Shown: positions 10,073 to 19,446, counted from the first letter of the stretch. The stretch: DNA of 64,000 bases from Rhizocola hellebori (GCF_016862955.1 NZ_BONY01000040.1:26313-90312); one strand, 5' to 3'. The notes: generated from the letters alone by a model not told the origin. Numbers and translations: made by a program.

Positions 10073-12657
10073 TGCGGGTAGTCCCAATAGAACTCGTCAT
10101 CGATGACGCCGTGCGCGTGTGGGTCGATCTCGTCGACCAGCGCGTAGCGGCAGACGCTGCAGAACGGGGTGATGGACCGCTTCTTCGAAGCCGCGTCGAA
10201 GGTGGTTGTCTCGTTCATCATGCACTGGCCCGTCGGGTGGTAGACGCCGCAGTTGAGCACATGACCGCCCTCGTAGAGGCCGACGAGCCGGTAGGACAGC
10301 TTCGGCCGGGCCGGTCGCGTGCCGGGCGCGAAGTTGCTGGCCGGTGTCGGGGTCTTCGGCTCGGCGCCGCAGGCGCGGTTGTGGGCGGCATCCGCCTCGG
10401 CGTTGAGCGGGTTGTGCGTGTCGTTGATCCGGTCGAACACCACCTTGTGCATCAGCTCCAGGTCGTCGCCGAGTTGGTCGTTCTGCAGATCGGGGTCGGG
10501 CCCGCGTACGGGCGCCACCACCAGGTCGCCGCCGCCGAAGTCGGTGGGGTCCAATTGCGAGCCCGCGACAAGCACCACGGTGAGCTGGTCACCTTGCACG
10601 TCAACGACCCGCAGCCGATCGGAGTACTTCGGTTTGGGGGTCAGATGTGGCTTGCGTAGTTTGACGATGTCCACCTCCGGATCGGCGAACGCCTTGCCGT
10701 GCCCTTTGGCCATGGTGAGCAGAAACCTGTCGGTGGAGCCGGGCACCGGGCGCACCGCGGACTCGTCGTCGGAGGGGTCGGCGAGCACCCCGGCCTGGTG
10801 CAGGCGCGGCCATCGCCACTTCACGTCCTTGGGTACCAGTTGCTGCGAAGCGTTTTCCAGAGCCGCGCGTTCCTGGACGTTGTTGGAGGCCTTGACATCC
10901 TTGAGGTCCTTGGCGCTCAGGACGCCGACCCTGCCGCCGTATTCGTCGTCGAGGGTGAACGGGTGCGCCAGCTCGTGCGCTATCGTCCCCCACGCTCCCA
11001 GCCCGACGTCCTTGGGTACAGGGTCGGGCACCAGGTCGCAGCCATTGCCGTCGGTGCGTTCGTCGTAGTCGACGGTAGACAGGTCGTCGAGCGTGATGCA
11101 CAGATAGCGCGCGGTCGTGCCGGTGGTGCCCCGGATGACGTTGGCGCCCGCGTTCCGGTTCGTCCGGCACAGCAGCACGATCATGGCCTCGTCCTTGCCG
11201 CCCTCTGCCCACGGCGACATCTCCTCGTCACTGAGCGGCGTGCCCTTGTCGTCGCGTAGGTGAAGCAGGAACTTGTCGAGGTCGTCGTCGTGCAGCCGCA
11301 GCGGGTGCGCCGAGATGTCGATCGACGGCATGCTCGCGCGGTCGATGCGGGGCCGGTACCCGATGGCGATGTGGAAGGCGGTGTTGCGTTCGTTGACGAG
11401 GGTCCGGTCGTTGCGGCTCAGCCAGGTGTCGTAGCTGTCGGCTGTGCGGGCCTCGGTCGGCACCGGTCCGTAAAGCGTCTGCCAGTTGTGGACACGTCCC
11501 GAGGCGTCGGTGCCGGCCGGGCTGCCCGGCGGGTCGTGACGCAAATTCGGCGGCCCGACCGTGAAGATCAGCTCCGGGAGGCCGAGGCTGTCCGGTAAAG
11601 GCGTTGCGGGTGGCCGCGGCAGCTCCAGATTGCGGCCACGCCGGTGCCCGCTGACCATCTCCCTCGGGTAGACCTCGGAAAGGAAGGTGCAGCCCTTCTC
11701 CGGCGAGGGCACCCACGCGGAGAAGAAGTTGAACTTGTGGGCGAGCAAGTCGAACGGCCGGGTATGCGGGTTGGTGGTCAGCGTAGTGATGATCTTGCTG
11801 ACGTACTCGTCGAACAGCTTCCTGTCCGCGCCGCCCGCATCGTCGACGAACCCCTCCGGCAGGAACAGCACGTTGTGCATGTCGTCGCGGAACATGGAGG
11901 CGAAGCCGCCGTTGCCCTTGATGAACTTGAGGTTCACGCCGGTGTCCCAGCTCGGCGCGCCGCGCACCATCGCCGACGCCAGCGGATTGCCGAGGTTGTA
12001 GAAGACCTCAACCTTCACCTGCGCGTCGGGGTCGCCCTCATTGGTGATGTCACCGGTCACCGGATCGACATGGATGACCGACGGCGAGTCGCCCTCACGC
12101 GGCCCCCACTGCAGCACGGGGTCGTTCGTGCTGATGTGGCGGACAAAGTCGAGCTCACCGGAGGTCGGCGCGTTCAGCGGCGACCAGTTGGAGATGTCCC
12201 CGACCACCGCGTCGTCGAAGCGGGCCAGCACGGAGAACCGCATGTTCTTCGCGTTCTGCCGCACCGTCAGCGACGAGGGCGACAACCAAAGGAAGCTGGT
12301 CGAGGCGTGCACGTAGATGCGCAGGTAGGAGGTGGCGGTGCCGCCGTCGCGGGTCGCGGTCGCGGTGACGATGAAGGTGCGCAAGCGCGGCTCGGGCGCG
12401 GTCTCCCAGCCTTGCAGGACGGTGACTTCGCCGCTGTCGGGGTCCACTTTGATGCCATGCGCGTTCGGTGCGCCGGTGAAGCCCGCGGTGAACTTGATGG
12501 TGTAACCATTTGCGGGCTCGGCCCGGCTCGCCTGGAACTCGCCGTCGTCGGAGTCGGTCACGTAAAGCAACTCGTCGAGCCGTGGCGAAATCATGCCGGG
12601 CATGAGATGGATGTCCCGGGCACCCCATTCGGTCCACCTCGAGTGCGTGACGGCCAC
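10069..12657 (-). CDS. M64 (IgA-peptidase-like) zinc metallopeptidase
   Basis: The motif HELAHPFTLDDEYGG (first His about residue 561) gives an HExxH zinc site followed by the LxDEY seen in peptidase family M64. About 300 residues earlier NVLFLPEGF and KFNFFSAWVPS match the opening of the M64 domain. A CSVC pair lies near the C-terminus. The first 240 residues look like beta-sandwich domains. There is no signal peptide, which is unusual for M64. GTG at 12657 follows GGGAG by 8 nt; TTG at 12681 would add 8 residues. It is the first gene of the four-gene coupled run, so it may process or assemble the giant neighbours (inference). Confidence 0.85.
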   Translation of the reverse strand: MAVTHSRWTEWGARDIHLMPGMISPRLDELLYVTDSDDGEFQASRAEPANGYTIKFTAGFTGAPNAHGIKVDPDSGEVTVLQGWETAPEPRLRTFIVTATATRDGGTATSYLRIYVHASTSFLWLSPSSLTVRQNAKNMRFSVLARFDDAVVGDISNWSPLNAPTSGELDFVRHISTNDPVLQWGPREGDSPSVIHVDPVTGDITNEGDPDAQVKVEVFYNLGNPLASAMVRGAPSWDTGVNLKFIKGNGGFASMFRDDMHNVLFLPEGFVDDAGGADRKLFDEYVSKIITTLTTNPHTRPFDLLAHKFNFFSAWVPSPEKGCTFLSEVYPREMVSGHRRGRNLELPRPPATPLPDSLGLPELIFTVGPPNLRHDPPGSPAGTDASGRVHNWQTLYGPVPTEARTADSYDTWLSRNDRTLVNERNTAFHIAIGYRPRIDRASMPSIDISAHPLRLHDDDLDKFLLHLRDDKGTPLSDEEMSPWAEGGKDEAMIVLLCRTNRNAGANVIRGTTGTTARYLCITLDDLSTVDYDERTDGNGCDLVPDPVPKDVGLGAWGTIAHELAHPFTLDDEYGGRVGVLSAKDLKDVKASNNVQERAALENASQQLVPKDVKWRWPRLHQAGVLADPSDDESAVRPVPGSTDRFLLTMAKGHGKAFADPEVDIVKLRKPHLTPKPKYSDRLRVVDVQGDQLTVVLVAGSQLDPTDFGGGDLVVAPVRGPDPDLQNDQLGDDLELMHKVVFDRINDTHNPLNAEADAAHNRACGAEPKTPTPASNFAPGTRPARPKLSYRLVGLYEGGHVLNCGVYHPTGQCMMNETTTFDAASKKRSITPFCSVCRYALVDEIDPHAHGVIDDEFYWDYPQ

Positions 12658-12738
12658 GTTGGACACTCCCAAAGTCGACAATCGTTCACCGACGATATCG
12701 CCGTGGGCGTGATCCTGATCTGACGGATGACCGACTGA

Positions 12739-12775
12739 CGGGAGTGGCCGTTGCGCTGGGGCCCGGCCACTCCCG
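12739..12775 (-). terminator. Perfect 12-bp inverted repeat between two minus-strand genes
   Basis: CGGGAGTGGCCG and its exact complement CGGCCACTCCCG are separated by 13 nt, just after the stop of the propeller/discoidin gene and before the M64 gene. There is no T-tract, as is common in GC-rich actinomycetes. It marks the boundary between two transcription units. Confidence 0.65.
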
Positions 12776-12784
12776 CCACCGGAC

Positions 12785-15700
12785 TCAGGACGAATAGATC
12801 TCGCATTCCGAGATCTGCCCAGCTGGCCAGCCGCTGTTGGAGGTGATGGTGCTGCGCAGGTAGCGCACGGTCACCGGCGGGAAGGTGATGGTCACCGTGT
12901 TTCCGGTCGCCGGATCGAAGGTGTAGGTGGCTGCGGCTTTGACCGTGAAGAAGCTGATCCCGTCGAGGCTGCCCGTGATGGCGATGGTCTGGGTACGGGT
13001 CGCCCAGGCGCTTGACGGCGGCAGCTTGAAGACGATTCGGCTGATGCTCTGCGCCGAACCCAGGTCGACCTGAACCCATTGCGGGAAGGCGTTGTTCACG
13101 CTTTCCCAATAGGTGCTGGCATTGCCGTCCACGGCGTTGGCCGACACATAGTTCTGGGTGTTGGACGACTGGCTGGTAGGCCGGTTGAGGGCGAGGTTGG
13201 CGTTGGCGATTGGCGTGCCGGTGCCCGACAGCGCGACCGTCAGCGTGGGATTGGACGCATTGCTGGTGATCGTCACTGAGCCGGTCCGGGTGCCGGTGGC
13301 GTTGGGGCGGAAGACGACGCTGACGACACAACTCGCCGCGGGCGCGATCGTCCCGCAGTTGTTGGTCTGCGAATAATCCCCGCTCGTGCTCACGGCCGAG
13401 ACGCTCGCCGCGATCGTGCCGGTGTTGGTCACCGTCACCGACTGCGCCGAGCTGGCCGCGCCGACGGTGGTGGCCGGGAAGGACAGGCTGCTAGGGCTGG
13501 CGGAAAGGCTCGCCGAGCCGGTCGCCGTGCCCGTCCCCGACAGCGCGACGGTCAGCGTGGGATTGGTCGCGTTGCTGGCCACGGTCAGCGTTCCGGTGCG
13601 GGCGCCGCTGGCAGCCGGGTGGAAGGTGACGATGGCGGTGCAGTTGGCCCCGGCGGCCAGGGAAGCGCCACAACCGGTGGTCATGGTGAAGTCGCCGGTT
13701 ACGGTCAGCGAGGACAGGATGGCCGCGCCCGACCCGGTGTTGGTCAGCGTAACGGCTTGCCATTCGCTGTTGGCGTTGACCGGCGTTGGTTCGAAGGCAA
13801 GCGAAGCCGGGCTCACCGCCAGCGTTGCCGGGCCGTTGCCGGCGCCGCTGGCGTAAACCTCCAAAGCAGACACCTGACCTGCTGGCCATCCGGTGTTCGC
13901 GGTGACATTTATTCGCAGGTACCGGACATTGGTTGCCGGGAAGGTGATGTTCACCGTGTTGGCGGTGGCCGGGTTGAAGACATAACCGGCCGAGGCGACA
14001 ACGGTCGAGAAGCTCGCTCCGTCAAGGCTGCCCTGCACCGACAGGGTCTGGGTGCGGGTGGCCCAAGCGGTCTGCGGGGGCAGCTTCAGCGTCACCTTGC
14101 CCACGCTGGTGGCCGCGCCCAGATCGACCTGAACCCATTGCGGGAAGGCGTTATTGGCGCTCTCCCAATAGGAGTTGGCGTCCGGGTCGGTAGCATTGCC
14201 CGACGGGTAGCCGCCTTGCGACGACGATGCCGAAGTGGGTCGGCCGGCCGCGATGTTGACTGTTCCTGCCCCGGTGACCCCGGTTCCGGTGAGCTGCACC
14301 GCGATCGCGCCCTGGCCATCGTCACCGGTGATGGAGTAGACCGCCGACTGTGGGCCCTCGGCAGCCGGGGTGAAGGTGACCGTCTGGTGGATGATGTCAC
14401 CCGGCGACAGTTGCTGCCCTTCGGAAACCGGTGTGGTGGTGTTGAAAGCGCCGACCGGGGGAGCGGCCTTGGTCAGGGTCAGGGTGATGTTGCCGGTGTT
14501 GGCGATGTCAAAGGTGTGCGTCGCGGTCTGCCCGACCGGCACCGCACCGAAAGCCACCGGATTCGGGATGATGGTCAGGTGCGCCGAGCCGGTGACCGCC
14601 GTGCCCGTGATCGGCACGGTGACCGAGCCCGCGTTGCTGGCCACGGAAAGCGAACCGGTCTGGGTGCCCGCGACCGTGGGCCGATAGGTCACCGAGACCG
14701 CGACCGAGGCGCCCGCCGCGATGGTGGAACCGTTGGCAGGAAAGCCAGTGGCGGTAAACGGCGCGGCCGGCGCGGTCGACCCGGTGATGGTCACTGCCGA
14801 GGTGCCCGTGTTGACGATGCTCACACTGATGGTCTTATTGGCTCCGGTGGGGACAGTGCCGAAGGAAAGCGAAGACGGAGTGGCGCCCAGTCCCGCCCTG
14901 GTTCCGTTGCCGTGCAGGTCGAAAGCGACAGTGCCGCTATTCGTGGTGGCGAACGAAAGGCTGTTCGCGGCGCCGCCGGTGGCCGTGGGAGTGAACCTGA
15001 CCGGCACCGCAAGGGTCTGCCCGGTGGTGAGGGTGACCGGCAGCGCGGGCGGGGTGACCCCAAACGGGGCGGCCGTCGTGATCGCCGTGATGGTCACCGC
15101 ACGGGTGGCGGTCACGGTGACGGTCGCGTTGCCGGTGCTGCCCACCGCCACGTTGCCGAAGTCGGTCGGCGAGCTGGTCAGCGCCGCGGTGGTGGGCCGG
15201 CCGAAGCCGTAGATCCTCCCGTCGCGGGTGCCGACGTAAACCCGGCCGCCGTCGGTGGCGGGGGTGGCGAATTTGGTGGCCGTCCCGATCGGCGCGGAGT
15301 AGCGAAGGTTGAGCCGCCCGCTGACGGGCAGGGCGTCGTAGGCACGCAACTGACCGTTGGCGCCGTTGGACCCGTCGCTGTAGACGACCCAGACGATGGC
15401 CGAGCCGGAGGTTGTCCCGGTTGAGGTGACGACCGGCGAGCCTGACGTGTAACCGAAGGTGGACGAGCTGGTCCCGGCCGAGGTGAGCACGGGAAGACCG
15501 CTGCCGTCGACCCCGTACCGCAGCGCCCTCAAAAATCCTTGATTCTCCACGTTGTACACGTATCCGCCGTCGCCACCCCAGAAGGCCGGGTGCCCCCACA
15601 CCCCGTTGTACGGCCCGGCCGGAGGCCCGACCGAAGCGTCTGTGCCGCCGGGGCCTTGCGCGTTGCCGCCCAGGTTGTCGCGGTCGAGAAGGTAGACCCG

Positions 15701-16771
15701 GCCGTCCTTGCCGGTCTGCACGAGCAGGCGCGGATGGGCCGGGGTGCCGAAACCGGCCGGCAGCGCCATCGGGCCGCCGGACCCGAAGTCGGTGTCGTCC
15801 TGGTCGAGCCGGCTGTTGTTCCAGGGGCTGAAGAAGTCTCGTGCGGTCAGCGAGCCGTCGCCGTTGACCTGCAACCGGATCACCGACTCGGCCAGCGTGC
15901 CGGGCGGGCTGGCGCCCGGACCGGGCGCGGGCGAGACGCCGTTGCCAGTCGCCACAATGATGCGGCCGGGGCCATCGGAGACCAGGCCGCCACCGGATTG
16001 CCAGATGCCCGCCATGCCATTTGATCGACCAGCCTCGGTGGACCAGAGCGTCGTCATCGTCGGTGTGGTGGTTCTGACTCCAGCGACGTACCCCACATAG
16101 GGGCCGTAGTCGCAATGGCTGGCGAATCCCGCATAGACCACCCCGTCGAGCAGCAGCAGACCAGGGCGCTGAGCGGCGGTCTTGGCGTTGAAGGTGTTGC
16201 CCGGATCGTTGCTGGGCGACCCTTGGATGGTCACCGGCCAGCCCGCGCGTTCCACCCCGGTGGCCGGGTTGATGGAGTGCATGTAGAAGTGTGGATGCGA
16301 CGTGTCCGGGCCGTCGTTGACTTTGGCGGTGAAGAAGACCGCGTTGGTGGCCGGGTCGTAGACCGGAGTGCTGGTGATGCCGATGTTGGGAACCAGGTCG
16401 CCGCAGCCGATTGCCGATGCCGGCCAGGCCGGGCCGACGCTGCGCGACCAGGTGACGGCGCCGGTGGCAGCGTTCATGCCGTAGATCCAGTTGTTCTCGG
16501 TGGCCGCGATGACCGTGCCGGCCACCACGATCGGCTGGGCATAGACCTGGCCGTCCACATTGGTGGCGAACAGCTGGCCGAAGTCCGATGCAGACACCGC
16601 CGACGGCGCGAGGCCGGGCTCGTTCTGGTCCCAGCCGGTGCGGAAGGTATCCACCGAGACCGTTGTCTCATCGGCGGCGGCGACGCCGGGCAAGGCTACG
16701 GCCGCGGCCAGGAGCAGCGCCCCCGGAAGCAAGCCCGCGACCAGGCGGCGTAAGCGAAATCTGCGACGCAT
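12785..16771 (-). CDS. Secreted PQQ-propeller / Ig-like repeat / double discoidin protein
   Basis: ATG at 16771 has GGAG 6 nt upstream; the TTG two codons earlier is less likely. Residues 1-35 are a Sec signal peptide (MRRRFRLRR, hydrophobic stretch, AAA end). Residues about 40-515 are a PQQ-type beta-propeller. Then come three choice-of-anchor-D (ASPM/HYDIN-like) Ig domains (about 520-825), an F5/8 type C (CBM32-like) domain (about 839-975), two more Ig domains (about 980-1185) and a second F5/8 type C domain (about 1190-1328). The two discoidin domains are near copies, both with FPQWVQVDLG. It probably binds an extracellular polysaccharide. No catalytic domain is evident. Confidence 0.9.
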   Translation of the reverse strand: MRRRFRLRRLVAGLLPGALLLAAAVALPGVAAADETTVSVDTFRTGWDQNEPGLAPSAVSASDFGQLFATNVDGQVYAQPIVVAGTVIAATENNWIYGMNAATGAVTWSRSVGPAWPASAIGCGDLVPNIGITSTPVYDPATNAVFFTAKVNDGPDTSHPHFYMHSINPATGVERAGWPVTIQGSPSNDPGNTFNAKTAAQRPGLLLLDGVVYAGFASHCDYGPYVGYVAGVRTTTPTMTTLWSTEAGRSNGMAGIWQSGGGLVSDGPGRIIVATGNGVSPAPGPGASPPGTLAESVIRLQVNGDGSLTARDFFSPWNNSRLDQDDTDFGSGGPMALPAGFGTPAHPRLLVQTGKDGRVYLLDRDNLGGNAQGPGGTDASVGPPAGPYNGVWGHPAFWGGDGGYVYNVENQGFLRALRYGVDGSGLPVLTSAGTSSSTFGYTSGSPVVTSTGTTSGSAIVWVVYSDGSNGANGQLRAYDALPVSGRLNLRYSAPIGTATKFATPATDGGRVYVGTRDGRIYGFGRPTTAALTSSPTDFGNVAVGSTGNATVTVTATRAVTITAITTAAPFGVTPPALPVTLTTGQTLAVPVRFTPTATGGAANSLSFATTNSGTVAFDLHGNGTRAGLGATPSSLSFGTVPTGANKTISVSIVNTGTSAVTITGSTAPAAPFTATGFPANGSTIAAGASVAVSVTYRPTVAGTQTGSLSVASNAGSVTVPITGTAVTGSAHLTIIPNPVAFGAVPVGQTATHTFDIANTGNITLTLTKAAPPVGAFNTTTPVSEGQQLSPGDIIHQTVTFTPAAEGPQSAVYSITGDDGQGAIAVQLTGTGVTGAGTVNIAAGRPTSASSSQGGYPSGNATDPDANSYWESANNAFPQWVQVDLGAATSVGKVTLKLPPQTAWATRTQTLSVQGSLDGASFSTVVASAGYVFNPATANTVNITFPATNVRYLRINVTANTGWPAGQVSALEVYASGAGNGPATLAVSPASLAFEPTPVNANSEWQAVTLTNTGSGAAILSSLTVTGDFTMTTGCGASLAAGANCTAIVTFHPAASGARTGTLTVASNATNPTLTVALSGTGTATGSASLSASPSSLSFPATTVGAASSAQSVTVTNTGTIAASVSAVSTSGDYSQTNNCGTIAPAASCVVSVVFRPNATGTRTGSVTITSNASNPTLTVALSGTGTPIANANLALNRPTSQSSNTQNYVSANAVDGNASTYWESVNNAFPQWVQVDLGSAQSISRIVFKLPPSSAWATRTQTIAITGSLDGISFFTVKAAATYTFDPATGNTVTITFPPVTVRYLRSTITSNSGWPAGQISECEIYSS

Positions 16772-16986
16772 GACCAACTCCAGGGGTGACGAGGGCCGTC
16801 CGACCTAACTGGAGCGAACCGTAACTTGATGGATATGATCCCGCAAGATAGCGATCGAATATTGAAATTTTTGACGCAGACTCCATTAAAAAATCTTGCA
16901 GGCGCAGGGCAGCCAACCCCACTGAAGATCGCAAAGTGATGATCTCGACCGCCGGAAGATCGAACAACACCGTCGCCGCCACACCG

Positions 16987-17096
16987 CGGCGCGGGGCGGG
17001 GTGGCGCGGCGCGGGGTGGCGCGGGGTGGGGTGGCGCGGGGTGGGGTGGCGCGGCGCGGGGTGGGGTGGCGTGGCGCGGGCGGCGCGGGTGGCTGG
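16987..17096. repeat. G-rich tandem repeat, unit close to GGGGTGGCGC
   Basis: About 110 bp consist of irregular copies of GGGGTGGCGC and GGGGTGGGGTGGCGC on the plus strand. They lie between the stop of the membrane protein gene and the start of the secreted propeller gene. Runs of four G at short intervals make quadruplex formation plausible. The rest of this 340-bp gap (16772-16986) is markedly more AT-rich and probably carries the promoter of the propeller gene. Confidence 0.8.
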
Positions 17097-17114
17097 GCGC
17101 TTGGCCCTGGCGGT

Positions 17115-17996
17115 TTAGCTGGCCAGTGATGTGGTCAGCAGTGAGCCGGCCACGCTGATGAGTGCGGCCAGGATGGTGCCGAGAAGGGCGAAGGCCAGGG
17201 TCATCCGCTGATAGCGGGACAGCGGCTCGGCGAAGGCGGGCGCCGGCATCGCATCGTCTGCTCTGGACAGTGTGGCCGTAACGGCTGACGGCACTGATGC
17301 CGTAGGCGAATCCGAAGCGGGGCCTGCGTGAGATGGCGATTGCGGCGCGGGTGAATTCGACGCCGGGCCTGCGGGAGATGGCGATGGGGGCGCGGCGGTG
17401 GCCGCCGAGTAGGAGCCGCTCATCGGCCGGGAGTTGACGGCCATGCCGGCGCACATTGCCGCGACCAGTAGCCCGATCAACGTCGCTATGTTCAGGGCGA
17501 TCTCCGCCGACTCGCCACCCGCGCCGGTCTGGTAGGCGAGGCGGCTGGTGAAGGCGATGCCCGCCGCCGCGATCGCGGCCGCGCCGAGAGTTGCTGCGGG
17601 GCCGATCAGCCCGGTGGCGCGGGCGATGGCGCGTGCCTGCAGCGGCAGTCCCACACAGGCCAGCGCCAATGCCAGAACAGTCATCGCTGGCGCTTTGACG
17701 ACCAGCCAGTCGACGAGTCCGACCGCTACCGCCAACGCCATGATGATGGACCCCACGCCGCCCACGCCGCACCGCCAGGCGAACGCGCTCAGCACCGCGG
17801 TAAGCCCGAGGCCGGAAGCGAACAGGCCGGCTTTCCAGATGGCGTCGCCGGTCTCCCATTCGAGGTTGAGCATCGGTGCCACGGTCGAGATCACGAGCGC
17901 CAGCCCGAGCAGCCAGCCGCCACCGGTCATGATTCTGCGGTCCACGGCGGCAGTTTCCCACGGTGGCAGCGAACCCGACCAGCGACTATCGGCCAC
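17115..17996 (-). CDS. Polytopic membrane protein, unknown function
   Basis: The 293-residue protein has about six hydrophobic helices in its first 190 residues, a Pro/Ser/Ala-rich linker with imperfect repeats (about 195-250), and a C-terminal hydrophobic segment (about 268-290). The GTG at 17996 is preceded by GGAAGG at tight spacing; ATG at 17930 (MTGGGWLLGL) is an alternative. I recognise no transporter motif. It lies alone between the G-rich repeat and the divergent ThuA-ricin gene. Confidence 0.7.
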   Translation of the reverse strand: MADSRWSGSLPPWETAAVDRRIMTGGGWLLGLALVISTVAPMLNLEWETGDAIWKAGLFASGLGLTAVLSAFAWRCGVGGVGSIIMALAVAVGLVDWLVVKAPAMTVLALALACVGLPLQARAIARATGLIGPAATLGAAAIAAAGIAFTSRLAYQTGAGGESAEIALNIATLIGLLVAAMCAGMAVNSRPMSGSYSAATAAPPSPSPAGPASNSPAPQSPSHAGPASDSPTASVPSAVTATLSRADDAMPAPAFAEPLSRYQRMTLAFALLGTILAALISVAGSLLTTSLAS

Positions 17997-18038
17997 CGCC
18001 TTCCGGACGACCGCTTTCGGGGGATCGAAATTTTAATG

Positions 18039-18077
18039 TTAGGAAACTTGCCTATCCAATTCAGGCATCGCTAGCCT
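18039..18077 (+). promoter_or_regulatory. Imperfect palindrome and possible promoter before the ThuA gene
   Basis: TTAGGAAACTTGCCTA (18039-18054) is an imperfect palindrome, with arms TTAGGAAA and CTTGCCTA. It overlaps a possible -35 TTGCCT (18048-18053), followed after 18 bp by TAGCCT (18072-18077). A similar TTAGGAAA...TTTCCTAA element is, from memory, common in leaders of actinomycete secreted-enzyme genes. It could be a regulator site or a 5' leader element. Confidence 0.4.
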
Positions 18078-18159
18078 TGGATTCGCAGCATGGGTAGTCG
18101 GCGCGGTCGGCGGCGAGTCAGCTATCCGTTCACCTGACCCTTACCCGTGGGAGTAGCGC

Positions 18160-19443
18160 ATGCCCAAAATCAGGTCCACCCTCGCCTCGCTTGCCGCCGC
18201 GATCACTGCGGCGGCCGGTCTGCTCGTCGCCACCGCCGATGCGACCGCCGCGCCAAGCTTCAAGGTGCTGGCGTTCTACAACGGCACCTGGGATGCCGCA
18301 CACATCGACTTCGTCAAGGAAGCACGGGTGTGGTTCCCCGCGGCCGCAACGCAGAACGGCTTCGAATGGGAGTCGACCACCGACTGGAGCCGGATGAACA
18401 ACCTGTCGGCTTACAAGGTGGTCATGTTCCTCGACGATCTGCCTCCGGCCAGTGTGAGGGGAGCGTTCCAGCAGTACATGCAAAACGGCGGGGCGTGGAT
18501 GGGCTTTCACGTGAGCGCGTTCAACACCGATCCCGGTCAATGGAGCTGGTATCACAGCACTTTCCTTGGTACGGGGGCATTCCGCACCAATACCTGGGGG
18601 CCGACCGCGGAGACGCTCAAAACCGAGAAGCGCGACCATCCGTCGACGCTGAGGTTGCCCGCAACCTTCTCCAGCGCCGTCAGCGAGTGGTATTCGTGGA
18701 ACAACGATCTGCGGCAGAACCCGAACATCGACATTCTCGCATCGATCGACCAGTCGAGCTTTCCCGTTGGTACAGACCCGAATCAGACTTGGTACAGCGG
18801 TTACTACCCGATCATCTGGACCAACCGCAACTACAAGATGTTGTACGCCAACTTCGGCCACAACGATATGAACTACGCGAACAACACGCGGCTGTCATCC
18901 ACGTTCGCCAGCGAGATGCAGAACCGCTGGCTCATCGACGGGCTGCTGTGGCTAGGTGGCGGTGCCGCGCCGAGCCCGTCGCCGACACCGACGGCGACCT
19001 CGTCGCCGCAACCCAGCGGCTGGGTCAGCGTGGTGAACAAGAACAGTGGCAAGTGCGTCGACGCGCGCTCGGCCGGCACCGGCAACGGCACTGCGATCCA
19101 GCAGTACACATGTAACAACAGCAATGCTCAGCAATACCAGCTGCAGGCGACCAGCGGCGGGTATGCGCGAGTGAACAACCGCGCCAACGGCGCCCAGGTC
19201 TGGGATGTGACCGGAGTGTCCACTGCGGACAATGCGGGCATTCAGCTGTGGGCCTATGGCGGTGGCAACAACCAGCAGTGGCTGGCGGTCGCCGAGGGCG
19301 GCGGTTACTACCACTTCGTGAACCGCAACAGCGGCAAGTGTCTTGACGTGCCTGCGGCGTCGACCGCGAACAGCGTGCAGCTGGTGCAGTACACCTGTAA
19401 CGGCACGGCCGCGCAGTCGTTCCGCTACGTCCAGCAGCCGTAG
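18160..19443 (+). CDS. Secreted ThuA-like domain with C-terminal ricin B lectin
   Basis: ATG is preceded by GGGAG at 6 nt. Residues 1-30 are a signal peptide ending ADATAA. Residues about 31-270 are a ThuA-like (trehalose-utilization, class I glutamine-amidotransferase-like) domain with KVVMFLDDLPP and the glycine/aromatic-rich GGAWMGFHV. A Pro/Ser/Thr linker (about 272-290) leads to a ricin-type beta-trefoil (about 291-427) with repeated NSGKCVD and QYTCN elements and QQW. It is probably an extracellular carbohydrate-targeted protein. The ThuA domain's activity is unknown. Confidence 0.9.
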   Translation: MPKIRSTLASLAAAITAAAGLLVATADATAAPSFKVLAFYNGTWDAAHIDFVKEARVWFPAAATQNGFEWESTTDWSRMNNLSAYKVVMFLDDLPPASVRGAFQQYMQNGGAWMGFHVSAFNTDPGQWSWYHSTFLGTGAFRTNTWGPTAETLKTEKRDHPSTLRLPATFSSAVSEWYSWNNDLRQNPNIDILASIDQSSFPVGTDPNQTWYSGYYPIIWTNRNYKMLYANFGHNDMNYANNTRLSSTFASEMQNRWLIDGLLWLGGGAAPSPSPTPTATSSPQPSGWVSVVNKNSGKCVDARSAGTGNGTAIQQYTCNNSNAQQYQLQATSGGYARVNNRANGAQVWDVTGVSTADNAGIQLWAYGGGNNQQWLAVAEGGGYYHFVNRNSGKCLDVPAASTANSVQLVQYTCNGTAAQSFRYVQQP

Positions 19444-19446
19444 CCC

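Noticed and set aside
1..12657. Contractile injection system or phage-tail cluster
   Set aside because: I found no sheath, tube, baseplate, spike or AAA+ ATPase signature among the four proteins; large size alone is not enough.
13619..15424. Plus-strand open frame of 601 codons
   Set aside because: It lies opposite the Ig/discoidin part of the secreted protein; its composition mirrors the repeats of the real gene and it shows no domain.
16987..17096. G-rich repeat as CRISPR or insertion-sequence end
   Set aside because: Units are about 10 bp, irregular and contiguous, with no unique spacers, no terminal inverted repeats and no transposase nearby.
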